Of a stretch of DNA of 64,000 bases, positions 48,960 through 56,483 are shown piece by piece. A program made the translations under genes and the position numbers. The notes beneath the pieces were generated by a model. That model saw only the letters and a list, made by a program, of their open reading frames with translations, had not been told where the DNA came from and did not search any database. Within the stretch, counting starts at the first letter, position 1; the number at the start of each line of letters is the position of its first letter. Source of the stretch: Oscillospiraceae bacterium (GTDB lineage: Bacteria; Bacillota; Clostridia; Oscillospirales; Ruminococcaceae); contig JAGAWT010000028.1 of assembly GCA_018110985.1 (NCBI GenBank), forward strand, positions 1 to 64,000, in the 5' to 3' direction.

Positions 48960-50032
48960 AAAGAGTGCTCATAGGGATGAGCGGGGGTGTAGACAGCTCC
49001 GTTGCCGCCTATCTTCTAAAGGAGAGGGGCTTCGAGGTCTGGGGCTGCACTCTCAGGCTCTACGATAACGAGATGCTTGGTCTCGAACTCCCGGAAAGCG
49101 GCTGCTGTTCCGTATCGGACATACTGGATGCGAAAAGTGTCTGCCGCAGCATAGGGATAGAGCACATCACTCTCGATATGTGCGCCGATTTTGAAAAATA
49201 CGTTATAAAGCCCTTTGCCCAAAGCTATGCAAGAGGGGAAACGCCCAATCCCTGCATAGAGTGCAACAGGCACCTGAAATTCAGCCTGATGCTAAAAAAG
49301 GCTCTTAATCTGGGCTTTGACTATGTGGCAACAGGGCACTATGCGGATATCCGCTTCAATAACAGCACGGGGAGATATGAGCTTATCCGCCCCGCAGACA
49401 GGCACAAGGATCAGACCTATGTGCTGTATTCCCTGACCCAGACCGAGCTTTCACACACGCTTTTCCCCCTCTATTCTCTTGAAAAGGCGGAAATAAGGAA
49501 AATTGCGGAGGAAAGTGGCTTTGTGAACTCTCATAAGCCCGACAGTCAGGATATCTGCTTTGTGGCAGACGGGAGCTACACCTCCTTCCTTGAAAAATAC
49601 ACGGGGAAAAGTGAGGAAAAAGGGGATTTTATCGACAAATATGGCAATGTACTGGGGCAGCACCAAGGCATTTCCCACTATACCATAGGTCAGCGCAGGG
49701 GACTGGGTATCGCTCTGGGCAGACCTGTTTTTGTCACTGCTGTCGATCCCGTCAGAAACACGGTCACTCTGGGAGACGAGGAAGATCTTTTCAGGGACAG
49801 TGTCATAATAAAGGATATAAACCTCATAAGCATAGATGCCCTGGACAGACCCGTAAAGGTCACCGCCAAGACCAGATATACCCACAGGGAGACTCCTGCC
49901 GCAGTCTTTCCCCTTGAAAACGGAACGGCAAGGGTGGAATTTGAGTCCCCTGTAAGAGCGCCCGCCCCGGGACAGGCCTGCGTTTTCTATGACGGGGACA
50001 AAGTAGTGGGGGGCGGCACCATAATCATATGA
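48956..50032 (+). CDS. mnmA: tRNA-specific 2-thiouridylase
   Basis: 358 residues. It puts sulfur on U34 of tRNA-Lys, Glu and Gln. PP-loop SGGVDSSVAAYLL at the N-terminus, NPCIECNRHLKF with the first catalytic Cys, ATGHYAD, KDQTYVLYSL, DSQDICFVADG with the second Cys, and GQHQGISHYTIGQRRGLGIA. All expected residues are present. Start overlaps the preceding gene by 4 bases. Confidence 0.97.
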   Translation: MKRVLIGMSGGVDSSVAAYLLKERGFEVWGCTLRLYDNEMLGLELPESGCCSVSDILDAKSVCRSIGIEHITLDMCADFEKYVIKPFAQSYARGETPNPCIECNRHLKFSLMLKKALNLGFDYVATGHYADIRFNNSTGRYELIRPADRHKDQTYVLYSLTQTELSHTLFPLYSLEKAEIRKIAEESGFVNSHKPDSQDICFVADGSYTSFLEKYTGKSEEKGDFIDKYGNVLGQHQGISHYTIGQRRGLGIALGRPVFVTAVDPVRNTVTLGDEEDLFRDSVIIKDINLISIDALDRPVKVTAKTRYTHRETPAAVFPLENGTARVEFESPVRAPAPGQACVFYDGDKVVGGGTIII

Positions 50033-50047
50033 GCATAAGGAAATACC

Positions 50048-52441
50048 ATGAACTATACAGAGCTTAAAAGAAGCTGCCTGGAAAGGTACTTTTCAAACCT
50101 GAACCCGGAGCAGCGGAAGGCAGTCTTTACCGTAAAGGGGCCTGTACTCATACTTGCGGGTGCGGGCAGTGGAAAGACCACCGTACTGGTGAACCGTATC
50201 GCCAACATGATAATGTTCGGCAATGCCTACAACGACACCGTGGAGAGGGTGCTCTCGGCCGAAGACGAGGAGTTTATGAGGAACTATGAGCCCCATTCTT
50301 CGCCTGAGGATGACAAGCGTTTATCTGATATAGTGGCTGTTGATCGGGTGAACCCGTGGAACATTCTTGCTATAACATTTACGAATAAGGCAGCAAATGA
50401 ATTAAAGACAAGGTTAATCAATATCTTAGGTGAGGAGATAGGCGGCAATGTTAATGCGTCCACTTTTCATTCAGCTTGTGCACGAATACTTAGATGTGAC
50501 ATAGATAAATTAGGTTACTATAATTCATTTACAATTTATGACGCAGACGATTCAAAAAAACTAATAAAGAAATGCATTGAAGACGCAGGATTAGACACAC
50601 GCTTTTTTTCTGTAAACTATGTGGCTACAGAGATATCGAATGCCAAAAACAGTAACAAAACTCCTGATGAGTATGAAAAAGAAACTAAAGAGGATGATTA
50701 TAGAAAGCGGAGAATAGCCGGGATTTATCAGGAATATATGAAAAGACTAAAAGCGTCTAATGCTTTGGATTTTGATGATTTAATAATGAAAACAAATGAA
50801 TTATTTATAACATATCCCAAAGCATTGGAAAAATATGCGAAGCACTATAAATATATTCTTGTTGACGAATATCAAGATACGAATAGAGCACAAAGCCAAC
50901 TTGTTCAGATGCTGATAAAAAAGCAGGTTCCTCCGAACTATATATGTGTTGTTGGAGATGATGATCAGTCTATCTACAAGTTTAGGGGCGCTGATGTACA
51001 AATAATAACAGATTTTGCGGATCTATTCTCTGATCCTGATTGCGTAGTTATCAAACTTGAGCAAAACTATCGTTCACGTCAGAATATACTGTCAGCTGCA
51101 AATTCTGTGATATCTAAAAATAAACTAAGACAGGAAAAGAATTTGTGGTCGGACAGGGGCGACGGAGAAAAAGTAAAAATATGCAGTGTAAATGATGATC
51201 ATGATGAAGTCAAACTTGTCATTGATGAAATAAAAAGGCTAACAAAAGACGGGGATTATAAGTATTCGGATTTTGTTGTTCTCTACAGAATGAATGCTCA
51301 GTCAAATTTGTTTGAACAGGGTTTTTCATCAAAGAAAATTCCTTATAAAGTGGTAGGCGGTCTTCGTTTTTATGATAGAAAAGAGATTAAGGACATTCTT
51401 GCTTATCTATCTCTCCTGTGTAATGAGTTTGACATAGTCCGCTTTTCAAGAGTGATTAACGAGCCGAAACGTAATATTGGAAACGCAACTTTAGAAAAAA
51501 TCACTGAAATATCAGTCAATTTGGGACTTTCACCATTAGAAGTAATGAGACAATCAGAAGGATTTGCTCCATTACAGAAAAAATCAGCAGTATTAACAAA
51601 GACTGCACAAATGTTTGATTACTTGACTGAATTTTCAAAGGAAAACTCTCTTGAAGATATAGTAGAAGAAGTATTGAAAGTTACCGGATACAAGGAAATG
51701 CTTGAAAACGAAGGTGATGAAGGTCAAAATAGGCTTGATAACATTTACGAACTAAAGTCTAATATAAGGCGTTACACTGATGAAATGGAGGATGAGGGTG
51801 AAGAAGCGGAAATAGAAGGCTTTCTCGAAAATGTTTCATTATATTCCAGTACCGAAGATATGACAGATGATGAGAATTATGTGAGTATGATGACTATCCA
51901 TACCGCAAAAGGACTTGAATATCCTATCGTGTTCGTAGTTGGTATGGAATCCGGGATTTTTCCTTCAGAGCGTTCATCTTCAATTCCAGAAGATATCCAA
52001 GAGGAACGCCGACTTTGCTATGTCGCTATGACAAGAGCTAAAGAAATGTTATATTTGAGTTATGCACAAAGCAGGCTTTTGTTTGGTCGCACACAGTATA
52101 ATCGTCGCTCTTGTTTCATAGGTGAAATTGATCCTCGCTGCATCGAAAAGTACCCCGAAAAGGTTGAAGACATTACAACAGCAGCGAAAGTTGCGGCGAA
52201 GCCCGCAGGCAGCGCTTACAAGCCTTCGTCCTATTCCCCCTATGTGGTAAAGAATACTTCGCCCATGGTGGCGGGCAGCATTGATTTTGAGGTGGGGGAC
52301 AGGGTCTATTCTCCGAAATTCAAGGAGGGGACCGTGCTTTCCGCAAAGTATATCGGGAACGACAATCTCCTTGAAGTGGCTTTTGACGAAACAGGCACAA
52401 AAAAGATCATGGCAAGAATGAGCAGGCTCAAAAAGATATGA
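50048..52441 (+). CDS. pcrA: UvrD/PcrA-family DNA helicase
   Basis: 797 residues. 3'-5' helicase for repair and replication. Motifs in order: LNPEQRKAV, AGAGSGKT (Walker A), ITFTNKAA, STFHSA, ALDFDDLI, VDEYQDTN (Walker B), GDDDQSIYKFRGA, LEQNYRS, VGGLRFYDRKEIKD, MTIHTAKGLE and RRLCYVAMTRA. The C-terminal 60 residues have the PcrA-like tail (DRVYSPKFKEGTV). AAGGAAATACC precedes the ATG. The sequence is oddly mosaic: about 50315-52150 is AT-rich with different codon use, while both ends match the neighbours. Confidence 0.95.
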   Translation: MNYTELKRSCLERYFSNLNPEQRKAVFTVKGPVLILAGAGSGKTTVLVNRIANMIMFGNAYNDTVERVLSAEDEEFMRNYEPHSSPEDDKRLSDIVAVDRVNPWNILAITFTNKAANELKTRLINILGEEIGGNVNASTFHSACARILRCDIDKLGYYNSFTIYDADDSKKLIKKCIEDAGLDTRFFSVNYVATEISNAKNSNKTPDEYEKETKEDDYRKRRIAGIYQEYMKRLKASNALDFDDLIMKTNELFITYPKALEKYAKHYKYILVDEYQDTNRAQSQLVQMLIKKQVPPNYICVVGDDDQSIYKFRGADVQIITDFADLFSDPDCVVIKLEQNYRSRQNILSAANSVISKNKLRQEKNLWSDRGDGEKVKICSVNDDHDEVKLVIDEIKRLTKDGDYKYSDFVVLYRMNAQSNLFEQGFSSKKIPYKVVGGLRFYDRKEIKDILAYLSLLCNEFDIVRFSRVINEPKRNIGNATLEKITEISVNLGLSPLEVMRQSEGFAPLQKKSAVLTKTAQMFDYLTEFSKENSLEDIVEEVLKVTGYKEMLENEGDEGQNRLDNIYELKSNIRRYTDEMEDEGEEAEIEGFLENVSLYSSTEDMTDDENYVSMMTIHTAKGLEYPIVFVVGMESGIFPSERSSSIPEDIQEERRLCYVAMTRAKEMLYLSYAQSRLLFGRTQYNRRSCFIGEIDPRCIEKYPEKVEDITTAAKVAAKPAGSAYKPSSYSPYVVKNTSPMVAGSIDFEVGDRVYSPKFKEGTVLSAKYIGNDNLLEVAFDETGTKKIMARMSRLKKI

Positions 52442-52450
52442 GGTATTAAG

Positions 52451-52981
52451 ATGATACTATCGGACGGCACCATAAGGGAAATGATAGAAAAAGGCGAGCT
52501 GGAGGTAAGCCCCATAGAGGACAGCCAGATACAGCCCGCCAGTGTGGACATAAGGCTCGGCGAGACCTTCAGTATAGTGGAGGATTCCTCAAAGGGCATC
52601 ATAAAGCTGGATGAAAAAACGGAGTACAAGACTATCACCGCAGACAGGTACCTGCTTTTGCCGGGTCAGTTCGTCCTTGCCACCACAATGGAATATGTAA
52701 GCCTTCCCGACAATCTGACAGCCTTTGTGGAGGGGCGCAGCAGCCTTGGCAGGATGGGGCTTTTCATACAGAATGCGGGCTGGGTGGATCCGGGCTTCAA
52801 AGGGGAGATAACCCTGGAGCTTTTCAATGCCAACCGCTGTGCGATTGAGCTGAAAAGCGGCAGGAGAGTGGGTCAGCTGGTCTTTGCGCTTATGGATAAA
52901 AATGCACAGCATCCGTACAGAGGAAAGTATCAGGGGCAGAGAGGTGCCACCGGTTCCAGGGTATATATGGATGAAAATTAG
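52451..52981 (+). CDS. dcd: dCTP deaminase
   Basis: 176 residues. It deaminates dCTP to dUTP, or directly to dUMP in bifunctional members. Motifs: QIQPASVDIRLG, FVEGRSSLGRMGLFIQNAGWVDPGFKGEITLEL and KYQGQRGATGSR. Ten bases after the helicase stop, with AGGTATTAAG before the ATG. Mono- or bifunctional status cannot be read with certainty. Confidence 0.94.
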   Translation: MILSDGTIREMIEKGELEVSPIEDSQIQPASVDIRLGETFSIVEDSSKGIIKLDEKTEYKTITADRYLLLPGQFVLATTMEYVSLPDNLTAFVEGRSSLGRMGLFIQNAGWVDPGFKGEITLELFNANRCAIELKSGRRVGQLVFALMDKNAQHPYRGKYQGQRGATGSRVYMDEN

Positions 52982-52986
52982 GATAT

Positions 52987-53020
52987 ACAGTGCAGTTTTT
53001 GGCAGCACTGTTCTTTTTTT
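52987..53020 (+). terminator. Terminator closing the thrS-dcd gene run
   Basis: ACAGTGC/GCACTGT stem (52987-52993 with 53005-53011) followed by TCTTTTTTT. Confidence 0.8.
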
Positions 53021-53403
53021 GACGATATGGGAGGGTAATGGCCGGAAAAATGCCCAAAAGCAGCTCTACTTGACGGGTGTAATAATTGCAGGAAAAATAC
53101 ACTGATAAATGCAATAATTTCAGATAGTAAACTTCATTTGATGAAACGGACAAAAATTCTAAAGCAAAGATTTTTAGTATATATCTGATTATTGCAGGAA
53201 ATTATATCTGATTATTGTAATATATAATAAATACACTGCAATTATCAGTGTATATTGGCAGATCGTCATTGCAGAAATTACATTTTTAAATGATGATTTC
53301 CCAATTGCTTGTGCAAAATGACAACGAAAAAATGAAATAGGGGATTTTTGATGTGATTTTCTACAAAGTCACTTTTTTCAAGGTGAAAATATATAAAAAT
53401 CAG
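53021..53403. other. AT-rich spacer without genes
   Basis: About 380 bases with no credible ORF. It contains a 15-bp direct repeat TATATCTGATTATTG at 53180-53194 and 53203-53217, and a hairpin ATACACTG/CAGTGTAT (53231-53238 with 53246-53253). Nothing else is recognised. Confidence 0.6.
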
Positions 53404-53432
53404 TTGACAAGCCCCTTTTCAGGATGTATAAT
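53404..53432 (+). promoter_or_regulatory. Strong promoter of the putative ncRNA
   Basis: TTGACA (53404-53409), 17-bp spacer, TATAAT (53427-53432): both hexamers match the consensus exactly. Confidence 0.9.
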
Positions 53433-53438
53433 AATAAT

Positions 53439-53814
53439 CGATAACAATTGCTGCATCGGATGGAATGATAACGGCACTTCCGCATTACTTTTGTAATGGC
53501 CGCTCATAGGTTCCATTTCCCGGAGGCTCACTTCCGAAGAGCTTCCGGGGGCACGACACAGGGGCTCGATACGGGAATACGGCACTGGAGCACAACACCG
53601 GTGGCACGACACAGGATCGTAAAGGGTCAGTGACAGAAAACACGGCTTGCGCAGGCTGTGGGAAAAGAACAGACAAAAGGCGACACAGGAAAAAATCTAC
53701 AGTACGGGATGTTCAGACTTATGCAGAAGCTTTTTAAAAAGGGCTCTGCGTTGCTTGGACAGCGCAGACCCGGGGACACATAAAAAAGCCCACCGAAAAA
53801 TGGCGGGTTTTTTT
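53439..53814 (+). ncRNA. Putative structured non-coding RNA, about 376 nt
   Basis: The interval lies between a consensus promoter and an 18-bp bidirectional terminator (arms 53777-53794 and 53802-53819, one mismatch). It is GC-richer than the spacer before it and has no ORF with a ribosome site and protein-like composition. Hairpins include CATTAC/TAATG near 53490 and TCTGCGTTG/CAGCGCAGA (9 bp) near 53740. The 13-mer GGCACGACACAGG occurs twice (53550-53562 and 53603-53615). It does not match RNase P, tmRNA, SRP RNA or c-di-GMP riboswitch consensus as I know them. It could also be a long attenuated leader of the GGDEF-EAL gene. Confidence 0.55.
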
Positions 53815-53819
53815 ATGTG
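53777..53819 (+). terminator. Terminator of the putative ncRNA
   Basis: Extended stem starting CACATAAAAAAG and ending TTTTTTTATGTG, GAAAAAT loop, T-run on either strand. Confidence 0.88.
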
Positions 53820-53846
53820 CAAAAAGTATATATTCAGAAATTTCAC

Positions 53847-53875
53847 TTGTAATTCTGTGAAAAAAATGATAATAT
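53847..53875 (+). promoter_or_regulatory. Promoter of the GGDEF-EAL gene
   Basis: TTGTAA (53847-53852), 17-bp spacer, TAATAT (53870-53875), 34 bases before the TTG start. Confidence 0.65.
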
Positions 53876-53909
53876 AAATAGTACAATCATAAACATTGGG
53901 GGTGAGCAG

Positions 53910-56339
53910 TTGGATCTTCTTCGGAAAACACGGAAAAGCTTTATAGGCAGCCTTACTCTGCTCATCTGTATCTTCAATGTGGTGCTCATCGTCCTGTTTA
54001 TCTCCATGTCCTACTACATGGTCATGGGAAATGTGGAAAGAAACGCCCGTTCCAGCGTTGACAGCTCTCTTGCCCTTTCCGAAAATGCCTATGAGGAATT
54101 CATGTCCCGCAATGCCCTTACCTTTGACTACCTTTCCGGCAGCGACTATGTGTGGGAGTTTTTTGAGGGAGGCACAGAGACTGTGGATGTCATGGGCGAG
54201 ATAAACAACATCCTCAGCGCCTCCAAGGAGATAGACAATATCTGGGTGCTTTGCTCCAACGGCAAGTGTGTGGATAAGAACGGCCCCTGCAGCTTTGCCC
54301 TGTCAGGGCTCATGGATATCCCCATCAGAAGCGAAAAGACCGTCCTGCTGGGCTCCTACTATTCCGAAGAAACGGGCATCGTTTTCTATAAGACCGTTGA
54401 AGACAGCGGTGTTCCCGTGGGCATCATCTACGCCTCCATAAACAAGAATCCCTTCTGCGACTTTATCTACTCCTCTCACAACAAGGATTCCTATTCTTTT
54501 ATCTTTTCCGACACCGACCTCCTCATAGGGGAGCAGGACGGGGGAAGATATGTGATAATAAACGCACTTGGGCGGGAGCCGGATGATATCTCATCCCTTT
54601 TCTGCGGTGTGAACACTGGTGTGCCGGGTTCCGTGGGAAAGGTGGGCTCCAAGTGCTTTTACCGTTCGGTAAGGCTGTCCTCCGGGTGGATACTTGGGAT
54701 GGTCTACGGCGGCACTTCTATCAGCGGAGAGTTTGCGAAGACCTTTTCACAGCAGGTCATAGTCCTTGTGTGCCTCTTTGTGCTGGAGCTCATAGCCACC
54801 CTCAACGCCATACGCTATCAGGCAAGGGACATCCCGGAGATATCCGGTTCCATTGCGCAGATATCACAGGGAAACTACAATTTCAGGATAAATTCCACCA
54901 GCGAGAACGAGCTGGGCGTCATAGCCCGTTCGGTGGATGCTCTTGCCCAGCAGCTGCAGGACAAGAATGCGGTCATAGAGGACTATATCAATGTGGATGC
55001 CACCACGGGTCTTTACAATCGCTACAAGATGTATGAATACATACAGGATCTGGCAGAGGGCAGGGATGATACAAGACCCCGTTTTGTCCTTCTGTTCATT
55101 GACATAGACAACTTCAAGTGGGTCACCGAAACGCTGGGACACAAGCAGGGAGACGAATTCCTGCGTATCTTCGGTCAGAGGATAAAGAAGGTCATACCAA
55201 AGGTGTTCCGCTTCTCAGGGGACGAATTCGTGGTCATAAGCGAACTTGGGAAGGACATGGGGCAGGTGCGGGAACTGGTGCGCTCCTTAAAGGAACAGTT
55301 TGCGGAGCCGATAGAGATACTCAACAACAAGCTCTATGCCCATTTTTCCGTAGGCATAGCCGTTTACCCCGATGATGACACTAACCCGGATATGCTGCTG
55401 CGTGATGCGGATATAGCCATGCAGAGAGCAAAGGAACGCGGAAAAGGGCACACGGAGTTTTTCAGCACCATTTTCCACAAGAATATCGAGAACAAGTCCT
55501 CCATTGCCCAGCATCTTAACAAGGCGGTGGAAAACGGGGAGCTCTATCTGGTGTATCAGCCTATCATCAGCGTGAAGAACGGCGACATACACGGCTTTGA
55601 GGCTCTGGTGCGCTGGGAGAACCCCGAGCTTGGCTATGTTCCCCCCTCCGACTTTGTGTCCATAGCTGAGGAAACAGGTACTATCGAGAAGATAGGCACA
55701 TGGATATTTGAAAACGGATGCAGGATGCTCAAAAAGATAAACGAGTACAATCCGAACGTAGTGATGTCCATAAATGTGTCGGCGGTGCAGCTGAAAAAGG
55801 GTGATTTCCTTTCCAAGATACGCCGTACCATCAGTGTTTTCGGCATAGACCCGGGGAATTTGCAGATAGAGATCACCGAATCCTCATTTGTGGATCTGAT
55901 CGACAATGAGGGCAATGCGGATAAGCTGACAAAGCTGGCGCAGATGGGTATATCCATTGCACTTGACGATTTCGGTACCGGGTATTCATCCTTTGCATAT
56001 CTCAAGGATATGCCCGTCAAGACCCTGAAGGTGGACAAGAGCTTTGTGGACGAGATAGGGAGCAAGTCAAAGGACTACAAGATAGCAAACTCCATTATCG
56101 GCATGGTGCGCAGCATAGGTATCAAAACCGTGGTGGAGGGTGTCGAGAGCATAGAGCAGTACAACATACTCTCCAAGTTCGGATGCGACTACATTCAGGG
56201 ATTCCTTATGTCAAAGCCCCTCAGTGAAAAGGACGCCATCGACTTTGTGACGGAATATGAGGAATTTCACAAGCCGAACGAGCAGATACTCACGGAGAAC
56301 TCTTACAGGCTTGAAGAAGAAAAGAAGAACAGAGGATAA
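53910..56339 (+). CDS. Membrane GGDEF-EAL protein, c-di-GMP turnover
   Basis: 809 residues. TTG start at 53910 with GGGGGTGA five bases upstream. First membrane helix at about 13-36 (GSLTLLICIFNVVLIVLFISM), an extracellular sensor domain to about 268, second helix (VIVLVCLFVLELIATLNAI), a HAMP-like linker, GGDEF domain with SGDEF at 436-440, then EAL domain with E564 in GFEALVRW, INVSA, EITES, LDDFGTGYSS, LKVDKSF, VVEGVE and YIQGF. All EAL catalytic residues are kept, so it should hydrolyse c-di-GMP. The GGDEF motif has Ser at its first position, so cyclase activity is uncertain; it may bind GTP as a regulator. Confidence 0.95.
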   Translation: MDLLRKTRKSFIGSLTLLICIFNVVLIVLFISMSYYMVMGNVERNARSSVDSSLALSENAYEEFMSRNALTFDYLSGSDYVWEFFEGGTETVDVMGEINNILSASKEIDNIWVLCSNGKCVDKNGPCSFALSGLMDIPIRSEKTVLLGSYYSEETGIVFYKTVEDSGVPVGIIYASINKNPFCDFIYSSHNKDSYSFIFSDTDLLIGEQDGGRYVIINALGREPDDISSLFCGVNTGVPGSVGKVGSKCFYRSVRLSSGWILGMVYGGTSISGEFAKTFSQQVIVLVCLFVLELIATLNAIRYQARDIPEISGSIAQISQGNYNFRINSTSENELGVIARSVDALAQQLQDKNAVIEDYINVDATTGLYNRYKMYEYIQDLAEGRDDTRPRFVLLFIDIDNFKWVTETLGHKQGDEFLRIFGQRIKKVIPKVFRFSGDEFVVISELGKDMGQVRELVRSLKEQFAEPIEILNNKLYAHFSVGIAVYPDDDTNPDMLLRDADIAMQRAKERGKGHTEFFSTIFHKNIENKSSIAQHLNKAVENGELYLVYQPIISVKNGDIHGFEALVRWENPELGYVPPSDFVSIAEETGTIEKIGTWIFENGCRMLKKINEYNPNVVMSINVSAVQLKKGDFLSKIRRTISVFGIDPGNLQIEITESSFVDLIDNEGNADKLTKLAQMGISIALDDFGTGYSSFAYLKDMPVKTLKVDKSFVDEIGSKSKDYKIANSIIGMVRSIGIKTVVEGVESIEQYNILSKFGCDYIQGFLMSKPLSEKDAIDFVTEYEEFHKPNEQILTENSYRLEEEKKNRG

Positions 56340-56371
56340 AAAAGCAGGTGCCCGGAAAGGCACCTGCTTTT
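56340..56371 (+). terminator. Terminator of the GGDEF-EAL gene
   Basis: 13-bp perfect stem AAAAGCAGGTGCC/GGCACCTGCTTTT, CGGAAA loop, T tail. Repeat copy 4 begins 9 bases later. Confidence 0.92.
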
Positions 56372-56380
56372 GCTTTATCA

Positions 56381-56483
56381 TACTGATCTCTGACCGATGT
56401 ATAGACAAGAAACAAGCCGCAAATTCTTGAGTATAAGGGATCTGAGGCTTGGAGATCGTCTATACATCGAGGAAGGATCAGTA
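56381..56483 (+). repeat. Palindromic repeat element, copy 4
   Basis: 103 bp, flanked by TCA (56378-56380 and 56484-56486). The right TCA is the TGA stop of the minus-strand carbohydrate-binding lipoprotein. Confidence 0.92.

Noticed and set aside
53439-53814. RNase P RNA, tmRNA, SRP RNA or a GEMM c-di-GMP riboswitch in the gene-free stretch
   Set aside because: GACAGAAAACACGGCTT loosely recalls the 3' part of RNase P RNA, but the required GAGGAAAGTCC core is absent. No tmRNA or SRP core is present, and the conserved GEMM segments are missing despite the downstream GGDEF-EAL gene.
53647-53877. Possible 76-residue ORF in the ncRNA region
   Set aside because: No ribosome site, it runs straight through the terminator hairpin, and the composition is not protein-like.
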